In this document: piece by piece, positions 15,278 to 21,332 of the stretch | Position numbering within the stretch: the stretch's first letter is position 1 | Layout of the letters: every line of letters begins with the position of its first letter | Assembly (NCBI GenBank): GCA_023444445.1 | Contig: JAEXMK010000064.1 | Coordinates: forward strand, 1 to 21,332 | Direction: 5' to 3' | Length of the DNA stretch: 21,332 nucleotides | Source of the DNA: Pseudomonadota bacterium | GTDB taxonomy: Bacteria > Pseudomonadota > Alphaproteobacteria > Rhizobiales > Rhizobiaceae | Notes under the pieces: model-generated | Told to the model about the DNA's origin: nothing | The model's input: the letters and a program-made list of their open reading frames with translations, nothing else | Database searches by the model: none | Translations under genes and position numbers: made by a program

Positions 15278-15410
15278 TCGCAAGGCACCATAGGGGGACA
15301 CAACGAACCGCCTCCTACAGCAAGCCGGGCCATCCGTCCATGCACACGCCATCTCCAGCCTTACCGATAGGCACAGCTTATGGGCGCGGCGCTATAGAAT
15401 GCGCCAGGGA

Positions 15411-16673
15411 TTATTTGCGAATGGCCGTTCGGCGGCAGCGCCAGTTCCAGTCCCGCGCTTCGCCGGTATCCATATGCACGGATTCGGTGTGGCAATAGGT
15501 GCCCACGCCACCGCGATCCGGCAGGGAACGCAGATAGGTGGCGAGCTCCCACTTGGAAACACCCTTGATCTGAATGTCGGCGGCATCGCAGGTATAGTGC
15601 TTGGAGCCCTGCCTTATTCCCTTCGGCGGGCGATAACCCGAGGTAACGATCGCCGGGCTATTATAATGACGCTCAACATCCTTGATCATCCGCACCAGTT
15701 CCGGCTTGAAACAGCCGACTTCGACATGATCCGTCTGCAGGAAAAGCCCGTTCGGGGCGACACGGGTGAGACCCGAAAGTGAGGCGAGCTTCATCAGGCC
15801 GGTCGGTTGGTCGTCTTCTTCATCGAGATGGGCGTCGTCGAATTCCTCGGACATCATCGAGCGACCGGAAAGCGCAATGCCCATCGATCCGCCAGCGCCT
15901 CCGGACAAGGCGGCAACTTCAGTGTTACCGGCCGTGCCGTGTTCGATCATCTTCGGCAGGCGCTTCTTGGCCGCGCCGGCGAAAAATGCCGCAAGCGTCA
16001 CGCCCTTTCCTTCACCTTCCTGCCCCTCACCCGTCGCTCCGCCATTGGCCGCAGGCTGCGCGGCCGCGAGCTGTTCCGGCGGCGGCACCGGCACGGCGGC
16101 GGGCTGGCGGTTTTCGCTATGCTGTTCCGTCGGCACCTGAGCGGCTGCCGGAACGGGGACCGGCGCAGCAACAGGCTGTGGCTGCATCGGCGCGGAATAG
16201 ACGCTGCTGACAGCGGGAACGATTTTCTGGGCGGAACCGCCCTGGGCGGCGGCCGCGCCCTGAGCCGCGGCGGAAGCGGGAGGCATTGCCCTGTTCGCGG
16301 TGGAATAGATGCTGGACGTTCCGGCGGAAATCGCCGTCGGCTGCGTCGTCAGCCCGCCAATATCAGCGGCCGCACCATAACCTTGCGCTGGACCACCGGG
16401 TGCCTGATGCTGGGCAGGAACATTGCCGGCACCCGCCGCCGATGCGACGGCGGGATCCACATAATGTCCCGGCTGTGTGCCGGCCGCCGGTGCGGAAACT
16501 GTCGCCGCGGCCGTCTGCTGCTTGTGCTGGGCGGCGATCTCCGGCTTCTTCGCCGTGGCAGCCATCTCGTCATCCGTTACCGCCGAAACGCAACCGGAAA
16601 GCCCCAGCAGCGAAACCACGACAACGAAACGCTGACACGAAAGGCGTCCTTTCGCACTCCCGACAGTTTTCAT
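15411..16673 (-). CDS. Lipoprotein with C-terminal peptidase M15 (D-Ala-D-Ala carboxypeptidase type) domain
   Basis: A 420-residue exported protein. It begins with a signal peptide whose lipobox LSGC puts the lipidated cysteine at residue 28. Residues about 50-290 are a low-complexity Ala/Pro/Gln-rich spacer, probably reaching through the periplasm. The C-terminal 110 residues hold the M15 metal site: SKHYTCDAADI with His359 and Asp366, and SVHMDTG with His400. YcbK-like M15 proteins of this kind cleave or bind peptidoglycan stem peptides, so a role in wall remodelling is likely. It ends with a basic tail (WRCRRTAIRK). The first ATG after the upstream gap is used. It is transcribed toward the GT25 gene but 130 nt apart, so probably separate. 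Confidence 0.85.
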   Translation of the reverse strand: MKTVGSAKGRLSCQRFVVVVSLLGLSGCVSAVTDDEMAATAKKPEIAAQHKQQTAAATVSAPAAGTQPGHYVDPAVASAAGAGNVPAQHQAPGGPAQGYGAAADIGGLTTQPTAISAGTSSIYSTANRAMPPASAAAQGAAAAQGGSAQKIVPAVSSVYSAPMQPQPVAAPVPVPAAAQVPTEQHSENRQPAAVPVPPPEQLAAAQPAANGGATGEGQEGEGKGVTLAAFFAGAAKKRLPKMIEHGTAGNTEVAALSGGAGGSMGIALSGRSMMSEEFDDAHLDEEDDQPTGLMKLASLSGLTRVAPNGLFLQTDHVEVGCFKPELVRMIKDVERHYNSPAIVTSGYRPPKGIRQGSKHYTCDAADIQIKGVSKWELATYLRSLPDRGGVGTYCHTESVHMDTGEARDWNWRCRRTAIRK

Positions 16674-16831
16674 GGATGGCCTCCGTATCTTGCATTTCCA
16701 AACAGCTGCACGGGAACGGAATCGTGCGCTTTTTCCAAAACGGAACCGGCCGTTTCGATTCGCGGACTATGCCTCATCCCCTCAGGACAAGGCAATAGCG
16801 CCGGAAAACGCAGCTATTCACCGAAAAATCC

Positions 16832-17272
16832 CTACCAGGAACCGGTATTCTGCATAGATATCCACGGTTCGGCTGGTGCGAGGCTTTCGCCCTTCTGCAA
16901 AATTTCGAAGGAAATACCGTCAGGCGAGCGAACGAAAGCCATGTGACCGTCACGCGGTGGCCGGTTGATGACGATACCGTTTTCCTGCAGGCGCGCGCAG
17001 AAGTCGTAGATATTATCGACCTCATAAGCGAGGTGGCCGAAATTGCGGCCGCCGGTATAATCCTCGGTATCCCAGTTATAGGTCAGCTCCAGACACGGCG
17101 CCTTGTTTTCCTTGGCCGCAGCAATGTCGTCACGTGCCGCAAGAAATACCAGCGTGAACCGGCCTTTTTCGTTCTCGATTCGGCGTATTTCGGCAAGACC
17201 GAGCAAGTCGACATAGAATTTAAGTGATTCGCCAAGGTCTTTGACGCGAACCATCGTGTGCAGATACCGCAT
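16832..17272 (-). CDS. gloA: Lactoylglutathione lyase (glyoxalase I)
   Basis: Cytoplasmic metalloenzyme of 146 residues converting the methylglyoxal-glutathione hemithioacetal to S-lactoylglutathione, the first step of methylglyoxal detoxification. The vicinal-oxygen-chelate fold and all four likely metal ligands are visible: His5 ([10 protein letters not shown]), Glu62 (CLELTYNWD), His80 ([12 protein letters not shown]) and Glu123 (DGISFEIL). The ATG at 17272 is preceded at 8 nt by GGAGAGGAA; an in-frame ATG at 17287 lies inside that ribosome site and is unlikely. It is divergent from the cold-shock gene. Confidence 0.95.
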   Translation of the reverse strand: MRYLHTMVRVKDLGESLKFYVDLLGLAEIRRIENEKGRFTLVFLAARDDIAAAKENKAPCLELTYNWDTEDYTGGRNFGHLAYEVDNIYDFCARLQENGIVINRPPRDGHMAFVRSPDGISFEILQKGESLAPAEPWISMQNTGSW

Positions 17273-17377
17273 TTTATTCCTCTCCATTACACGGGTCCGA
17301 AGCCGTTAAACGCACAATGGCAAGCCCCGGACAAGGACGGCGACATAAAAGCAGCTGCGTAAATCAAAAACTAGGGC

Positions 17378-17406
17378 TTGCGTGAAACCGTTACCAAGAT
17401 GTTAAT
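17378..17406 (+). promoter_or_regulatory. Weak promoter and CtrA-like site ahead of the cold-shock gene
   Basis: TTGCGT (17378-17383) and GTTAAT (17401-17406) are 17 nt apart. Overlapping the -10 is TTAC-N7-TTAA (17391-17405), one base from the CtrA consensus TTAA-N7-TTAA. Both signals are partial; see findings. Confidence 0.3.
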
Positions 17407-17464
17407 CTGGCGCACAGGAATCAGTTGACCGGTGTATAGCGCGTAATCGAGGGGTTGGCAGGAT

Positions 17465-18043
17465 ATGGCTGATAGGATGTCATCGAAAACGATAGTCGAT
17501 GTCGAGGACCTTTCGGGCGATGCCGTGGACCTGACCGAAATCACTGGCGTCGTGAAATGGTTCGACGTCGCCAAGGGTTTCGGCTTCATCGTTCCCGATA
17601 ATGGCGCGCAGGATGTGCTGCTGCATGTCTCCTGCCTGCGCCGCGACGGCTACCAGACAATCCTAGAAGGCACGCGCATCGTCGCCCTTATCCAGCGGCG
17701 GGACCGCGGTTTTCAGGTTTTCCGCATCCTGTCCATGGATCAGTCGACCGCCGTTCACCCTTCGCAGCTGCCACCAGTACGCACCCATGTGCAAGTGACG
17801 CCCTCCAGCGGGCTGGAGCGCGCCATCGTCAAGTGGTTCAACCGCACCAAGGGTTTCGGTTTCCTGACGCGTGGCGAAGGAACGGAAGATATTTTCGTGC
17901 ATATGGAAACGCTTCGCCGTTTTGGCCTGGCGGAACTGCGCCCCGGCCAGGTGGTGCTGGTGCGTTACGGCGATGGCGACAAGGGCCTGATGGCGGCGGA
18001 AATCCACCCCGACAACCCGGCGTCGATGGGAATGTCGCACTGA
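17465..18043 (+). CDS. Cold-shock protein with two CSD domains
   Basis: A 192-residue nucleic-acid-binding protein with two cold-shock domains joined by a Pro-rich linker, a form common in Rhizobiales. Domain 1 spans about 26-90 with RNP1 KGFGFI (37-42) and RNP2 VLLHV (51-55); domain 2 spans about 118-182 with KGFGFL (129-134) and DIFVHM (142-147). Single-stranded RNA or DNA binding and RNA chaperone activity are the known family roles. GAGGGG upstream is the probable ribosome site. The stop overlaps the start of the DUF192 gene. Confidence 0.92.
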   Translation: MADRMSSKTIVDVEDLSGDAVDLTEITGVVKWFDVAKGFGFIVPDNGAQDVLLHVSCLRRDGYQTILEGTRIVALIQRRDRGFQVFRILSMDQSTAVHPSQLPPVRTHVQVTPSSGLERAIVKWFNRTKGFGFLTRGEGTEDIFVHMETLRRFGLAELRPGQVVLVRYGDGDKGLMAAEIHPDNPASMGMSH

Positions 18044-18525
18044 TGTCCGCCCTTCGCCATATGGTAAAAAGCGCCGTCATGGCGCTTCTTTTTTTCACGC
18101 TCGCTGGCGTTGCTCAGGCTCAGGAACGGGTGACGTTCACGTCCGAACCGCTGACGATTGCAACGGCTTCCGGAAAAACATACGATTTCATCGCTGAACT
18201 GGCTCTGGACGACGCCCAGCGCCAACAAGGCCTGATGTTCCGCAAATCGATGCCACCCGAAAGCGGCATGCTGTTCGATTTCGATGAACCACGCCCGGTC
18301 GCCATGTGGATGCGCAATACCCTGATACCGCTCGATATGCTGTTCATCGGCAGCGACGGCCGAATCACCCACATTCATGAAAACGCAGTTCCTCATTCCG
18401 AAGCGATCATCAGCTCGCGCGGACCGGTAAAATTCGTTCTGGAATTGAATGGTGGCGCCGCGAAACGCTATGGAATCAAGCCGGGCGATATGGTTCGCAG
18501 CGCGCAAATCGGCAACCGGAACTGA
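18043..18525 (+). CDS. DUF192 exported protein
   Basis: A 160-residue protein with an N-terminal signal peptide (VMALLFFTLAG, likely cleavage after AQA, residues 25-27) and a DUF192 domain (about 40-155). Family marks: QRQQGLMFRKSM, GMLFDFDEPRPVAMWMRNT, then PLDMLFIG and VLELNGG. The ATG at 18043 overlaps the stop of the cold-shock gene (TGATG), so translation is probably coupled; the frame is open further upstream but only inside the cold-shock gene. DUF192 has no established biochemical function; a periplasmic or envelope location is inferred from the signal peptide. Confidence 0.9.
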   Translation: MSALRHMVKSAVMALLFFTLAGVAQAQERVTFTSEPLTIATASGKTYDFIAELALDDAQRQQGLMFRKSMPPESGMLFDFDEPRPVAMWMRNTLIPLDMLFIGSDGRITHIHENAVPHSEAIISSRGPVKFVLELNGGAAKRYGIKPGDMVRSAQIGNRN

Positions 18526-18537
18526 CCTTGCCGCGTT

Positions 18538-18583
18538 ATTGCCTTTGAATGCGCCGGACGAATTGTCGCCCGGCTGAGGCAAT
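18538..18583. terminator. Shared hairpin between convergent genes
   Basis: ATTGCCT (18538-18544) pairs with AGGCAAT (18577-18583), and inside it GCCGG (18553-18557) with CCGGC (18570-18574). It sits between the DUF192 stop and the convergent BON gene stop, as a bidirectional terminator would, but lacks a U tract. Confidence 0.45.
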
Positions 18584-18585
18584 AA

Positions 18586-18834
18586 TCAGTAAACCGGCTC
18601 GATATGGCTCAAAATCCGGCAATTGGAGATCGAAGCGGCAAGATTAATGGCGATATCGATCGCCTCGACGGAATCGGCCGTACCTTCCAGATAAATGACG
18701 TCATTTTCGGCCATCGCGGAAATACGCGACTTTTCGAGCCCTGATTCGAAGGCCAGAGCCGAAGTGATTGCCTGGCATACGCCAGCCATGCGGTCTCCGA
18801 AAAAGCTTTCCTGAATGCCTGACAAATTGAACAT
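18586..18834 (-). CDS. Small BON-domain-like protein
   Basis: An 82-residue protein resembling one BON module: VIYLEGTADSVEAIDIAIN followed by LAASISNCRILSHIEPVY, with the usual Gly and hydrophobic pattern. No signal peptide is visible, so it is probably cytoplasmic. The ATG at 18834 follows AAGGAGAACGCAT, a strong ribosome site; an in-frame start at 18858 is upstream of that site and unlikely. The region upstream carries four TTCATCT repeats that may control it. BON domains bind membranes or other molecules; the exact role is unknown. Confidence 0.75.
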   Translation of the reverse strand: MFNLSGIQESFFGDRMAGVCQAITSALAFESGLEKSRISAMAENDVIYLEGTADSVEAIDIAINLAASISNCRILSHIEPVY

Positions 18835-18882
18835 ATGCGTTCTCCTTCTTATGGACATACCAACGCCTCAAGCCGCGGTTTT

Positions 18883-18924
18883 GTTCATCTCCGGTTCATC
18901 TATTTGTTCATCTTCCATTCATCT
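18883..18924. promoter_or_regulatory. Four TTCATCT direct repeats at 11-12 bp spacing
   Basis: GTTCATCT starts at 18883, 18894 and 18906, and ATTCATCT at 18917. The near helical-turn spacing is what tandem operators of OmpR/PhoB-type regulators or LexA-like proteins show; the first pair also fits GTTC-N7-GTTC, the alpha-proteobacterial LexA box. Located between the divergent BON and DUF982 genes. Confidence 0.5.
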
Positions 18925-19048
18925 TGAAAAATTGGAACCCCCTGCTCGATCACATTTTAGGTGATCGGGAACAATTGCGTGAGGTGGGCATTACGCGCAT
19001 GGGAGCTTGGAGGGTCTTTAAGGCACACGAAACAGGGAGGAAAATGAC

Positions 19049-19318
19049 ATGCTGATTCACAGAACGGAGCCGTGTCACCACGCCTCGTGGATGAAACCGG
19101 TAGCGATCCACCTGCCGCTTTCTGCCGCGGTGGAAATCTATAGTCCGCTGGTCGCGCTGGACATGCTGATGTATCGCTGGCCCGAAGAACATGGGCCTGA
19201 ATATGAGGAGGCTCGCAGAAACTGCCTTGATGCCATCGCCGGCAAATGCGACATCGAGATAGCAAGGGAATCGTTTCTCGTTGCAAGCAGCCATGCCCAT
19301 ATCCTGAACGTCCACTAG
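19049..19318 (+). CDS. DUF982 protein
   Basis: An 89-residue DUF982 member, a small family found almost only in Rhizobiales. The pattern is recognisable: W-x-PV near the start (SWMKPVAIHL), ALDMLMYRWPEEHGPEYEEARRNC in the middle, then AIAGK and ARESFLVASSHA. GGGAGG precedes the ATG at a normal distance. It is divergent from the BON gene and closes with a good terminator. No function is established for the family. Confidence 0.85.
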   Translation: MLIHRTEPCHHASWMKPVAIHLPLSAAVEIYSPLVALDMLMYRWPEEHGPEYEEARRNCLDAIAGKCDIEIARESFLVASSHAHILNVH

Positions 19319-19344
19319 AACAATTTGACCGTCATGATGATTGG

Positions 19345-19371
19345 GCCCTTCTTCATGGAGGGCTTTTCTTT
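19345..19371 (+). terminator. Intrinsic terminator of the DUF982 gene
   Basis: GCCCTTC (19345-19351) pairs with GGAGGGC (19357-19363, one G-T pair) around TTCAT, followed by TTTTCTTT. It stands 26 nt after the DUF982 stop. Confidence 0.8.
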
Positions 19372-19533
19372 GCCTGAGGCTTCCACAGTGCTCTCATGCA
19401 CGGCGCGCCTCCCTGCCTCTGCCTTCCGATGATGACATGTAACTGTCACTCAAACGTTATAATCCGCAGAGATGAATTCCATGGAATCGATTGGCGGTGG
19501 ATCGCCAAAAGCGCGGGAGTGGAACTGGTCAGC

Positions 19534-20676
19534 ATGGAAACCGTCTTTGCCCTTAGCGCAATTTTGCTCCTTGCCTTCAATCTTCTCGGCATCGTTCTCG
19601 CCGGCTGGCGACTGACGAGACGGGACGCGGAAAACGATCTTGTCCGGAAAAAATCACCGGTCTCACTGGTTGTACCGCTGCGCGGCGTCGAAAACTTCAC
19701 GCCGCTGACGCTCTCGCGCGCCTTTGAGCTCGACTGGCCGGATTACGAACTGCTGTTCTGCGTTGCGGACGAATTCGATCCGGTTATCGCGGAAGTACGC
19801 AAGGCCGCGGCCGCATTTCCTTCGGTCTCCATGCAGTTGCTTATCGGCGACGACCGCGTCAGCGCCAATCCGAAGCTGAACAATTGCGTCAAGGGCTGGC
19901 GCGCCGCCAGGCACGAATGGGTGATTCTGGCCGATTCAAACGTGCTGATGCCCAAATCCTACATAACCACTATGATGTCGGCCTGGCGGCGGGATAGTGG
20001 GCTGGTCTGCTCGCCGCCGCTCGGTTCGCGGCCTATGGGGTTCTGGGCCAATGTGGAGTGCGCCTTCCTCAATGGCTCGCAAGGCCGCTGGCAATATGCT
20101 GCCGAAGCAATCGGCATGGGTTTCGCACAGGGCAAATCAATGCTGTGGAATAAGCCGTTCCTGGAGGACCGCGGCGGCATCCGCGCCCTGGCCGCCGAAA
20201 TCGCCGAGGACGCCGCCTCAACCAAGCTGGTTCGCAACGCCGGCCGCCGGGTGCATCTGGTCTCTGCGCCGTTCGAGCAACCACTTGGCCAGCGCCATGC
20301 CGGCGAAATCTGGTCGCGCCAGACCCGCTGGGCACGGCTGAGACGCGTGACCTTCCCGCAATATTTCGCACCTGAGATTCTCACCGGCGCGCTGCCGCCG
20401 CTTCTTTTCGCACTTGCTGCTGCCGCGATGATGGATGTGAACCTCATAGCGACGGCCTCCGTCGTTCTCGCCCTGATGTACGGCCCGGAACTGGCGCTCG
20501 CAGCCTTCAATGGTTGGCCGGTGTCGCTCCATACGCTGCCGGCCATGATCGTCCGCGACATGATCATGCCCGTCGTATGGACCCGCAGCTGGATTGGCAG
20601 CGCGGTGGCATGGCGTGGCAATGTCATGACCATCGGCACGGCAGAGAGCACTCTGGCTGGTCCGTCTGCGGAATAA
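19534..20676 (+). CDS. Ceramide glucosyltransferase-like membrane glycosyltransferase (GT21)
   Basis: A 380-residue membrane glycosyltransferase related to ceramide glucosyltransferases (family GT21, GT2 fold), which transfer glucose to a lipid acceptor. One N-terminal helix (about 4-24) anchors it, a cytoplasmic GT-A domain follows, and hydrophobic helices occupy about 280-350. Catalytic marks: D79 in CVADEFDP, D134 in ADSNV, D226 in AEDAAST and RQTRW (262-266), the D-D-D-(Q/R)xxRW pattern. Bacterial relatives make glucosylceramide or glucosyl-diacylglycerol, so the acceptor is not certain. The ATG at 19534 puts the hydrophobic anchor at the start; the frame is open to 19396 but those 46 residues do not look coding. 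No strong ribosome site is visible. Confidence 0.82.
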   Translation: METVFALSAILLLAFNLLGIVLAGWRLTRRDAENDLVRKKSPVSLVVPLRGVENFTPLTLSRAFELDWPDYELLFCVADEFDPVIAEVRKAAAAFPSVSMQLLIGDDRVSANPKLNNCVKGWRAARHEWVILADSNVLMPKSYITTMMSAWRRDSGLVCSPPLGSRPMGFWANVECAFLNGSQGRWQYAAEAIGMGFAQGKSMLWNKPFLEDRGGIRALAAEIAEDAASTKLVRNAGRRVHLVSAPFEQPLGQRHAGEIWSRQTRWARLRRVTFPQYFAPEILTGALPPLLFALAAAAMMDVNLIATASVVLALMYGPELALAAFNGWPVSLHTLPAMIVRDMIMPVVWTRSWIGSAVAWRGNVMTIGTAESTLAGPSAE

Positions 20677-20728
20677 ATGAGAATATTTTTTGGGAGTTAC
20701 GCCGGAAAGCTGATGTTCAGCTTTAAAA

Positions 20729-20805
<77 letters not shown>

Positions 20806-20821
20806 CCGAGGCGATGGCTGG

Positions 20822-20850
20822 GGAATACACGGTTCACCCGCAGTCCGCAA
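20822..20850 (-). promoter_or_regulatory. Likely promoter of tRNA-Pro
   Basis: On the minus strand TTGCGG (20850-20845) and TATTCC (20827-20822) are 17 nt apart, and the -10 box lies 17 nt before the tRNA 5' end. Both boxes are partial matches. Confidence 0.45.
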
Positions 20851-21071
20851 CAGGGAAATTCATCTTTATTCAGCCGCGCCCCCGACGGGCAAAAGATGTC
20901 GCCGAAACCGCGGGGTGCGATGAAGCCGCAAGGGGATAATCGTCTTGACTCTCACCTGAAGTCAGTCCATTTCAAATTCAAACGTCCTGACACGATTTGG
21001 TTATTCTATTCAGGTACGTGAAGAATAATTCGGGGTGTCGCGCCCCACCGTCCAACCGGAGCAGTTTCGAC

Positions 21072-21332
21072 ATGTCTGCGAAGATTTACCGCCCTGCAAA
21101 AACCGCCATGCAATCCGGCAAGGCGAAGACCAATGTCTGGGTTCTGGAATTCGACGCCGAGGTTCCCCGCAAGATCGATCCGATCATGGGCTACACCTCC
21201 AGCTCCGACATGAAGCAGCAGGTCAAGCTGACATTCGAGACACAGGAACAGGCCGAAGCCTATGCCCAGCGCAAGGGCATCGAATACCGTGTCATCTTGC
21301 CGAAGGAAGCAACCCGCAAGGTGGTTTCCTAC
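21072..21332 (+). CDS. ETC complex I subunit, NDUFS4-like, N-terminal part
   Basis: The first 87 residues of a protein matching the NDUFS4-like family, an accessory subunit of respiratory NADH dehydrogenase found in alpha-proteobacteria and mitochondria. The start MSAKIYRPAKTAMQSG and the following WVLEFDAEVPRKIDPIMGYTSS, then KLTFETQEQAEAYAQRKGIEYRV are typical. The window ends before the C-terminus. The ATG is preceded at about 8 nt by CGGAGCAG. The 266-nt gap to tRNA-Pro holds the divergent promoters and a CCTGA/TCAGG inverted repeat, no gene. Confidence 0.9.
   Translation, partial: MSAKIYRPAKTAMQSGKAKTNVWVLEFDAEVPRKIDPIMGYTSSSDMKQQVKLTFETQEQAEAYAQRKGIEYRVILPKEATRKVVSY

Noticed and set aside
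15807..16946. Plus-strand frame of 379 codons opposite the M15 lipoprotein
   Set aside because: Arg/Gly/His-rich sequence with no domain, generated by the Ala/Pro-rich spacer on the other strand.
17833..18042. N-terminal extension of the DUF192 protein into the cold-shock gene
   Set aside because: The extension is an out-of-frame reading of the second cold-shock domain; a signal peptide begins right after the ATG at 18043.
18883..18924. CRISPR-like array
   Set aside because: Repeats are 7-8 nt with 3-4 nt between them, far too short, and no cas gene is in the window. A tandem operator is the better reading.

Overview
The window looks like a stretch of a Rhizobiaceae chromosome, most likely of the Agrobacterium/Rhizobium type. 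The grounds are a phosphatidylcholine synthase of the bacterial Pcs class, a DUF982 protein, a two-domain cold-shock protein, a GT21 ceramide-type glucosyltransferase, an NDUFS4-like complex I subunit and the GC-rich codon use of most genes. This assignment comes from family recognition, not from a search.

Left part (1-7807), core genome. A minus-strand operon encodes an ABC importer of the BMP/nucleoside type: ATPase with two cassettes, two overlapping permease genes, then the start of the periplasmic binding protein, cut by the window edge. Upstream of it, same strand, is pcs. A UbiH-type FAD hydroxylase follows on the plus strand, then an AEC-family permease and a CcdA-type thiol:disulfide transporter on the minus strand.

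Middle (8072-13942), a small integrated element. A tRNA-Lys(TTT) with a good promoter at 8007-8035 carries the left end. The last 49 nt of the tRNA plus 6 nt of flank (55 nt) are repeated exactly at 13870-13924. Between the repeats lie a tyrosine integrase cut after its first catalytic arginine and joined out of frame to a MobA/MobL relaxase lacking its N-terminus, a CoiA-like putative nuclease, a ParD/ParE pair, and a 724-residue TPR protein ending in a PD-(D/E)XK-like nuclease domain. ParD, ParE and the TPR-nuclease abut (0 and 6 nt gaps) and look like one transcription unit. The cargo from about 10.07 kb onward is visibly more AT-rich than the core. The element looks unable to move itself, and its TPR-nuclease/ParDE block is the best candidate here for an undescribed defence or addiction system.

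Right part (13943-21332), core genome again: a possible structured RNA ending in an intrinsic terminator, an overlooked 35-residue membrane protein, a GT25 glycosyltransferase, a lipoprotein with a peptidase M15 domain, glyoxalase I, a double cold-shock-domain protein coupled to a DUF192 protein, a BON-domain protein, a DUF982 protein, the GT21 glucosyltransferase, tRNA-Pro(TGG) and the start of an NDUFS4-like subunit. Several genes here serve the envelope (lipids, LPS-type sugars, peptidoglycan), but they are separate transcription units and I see no single pathway linking them.
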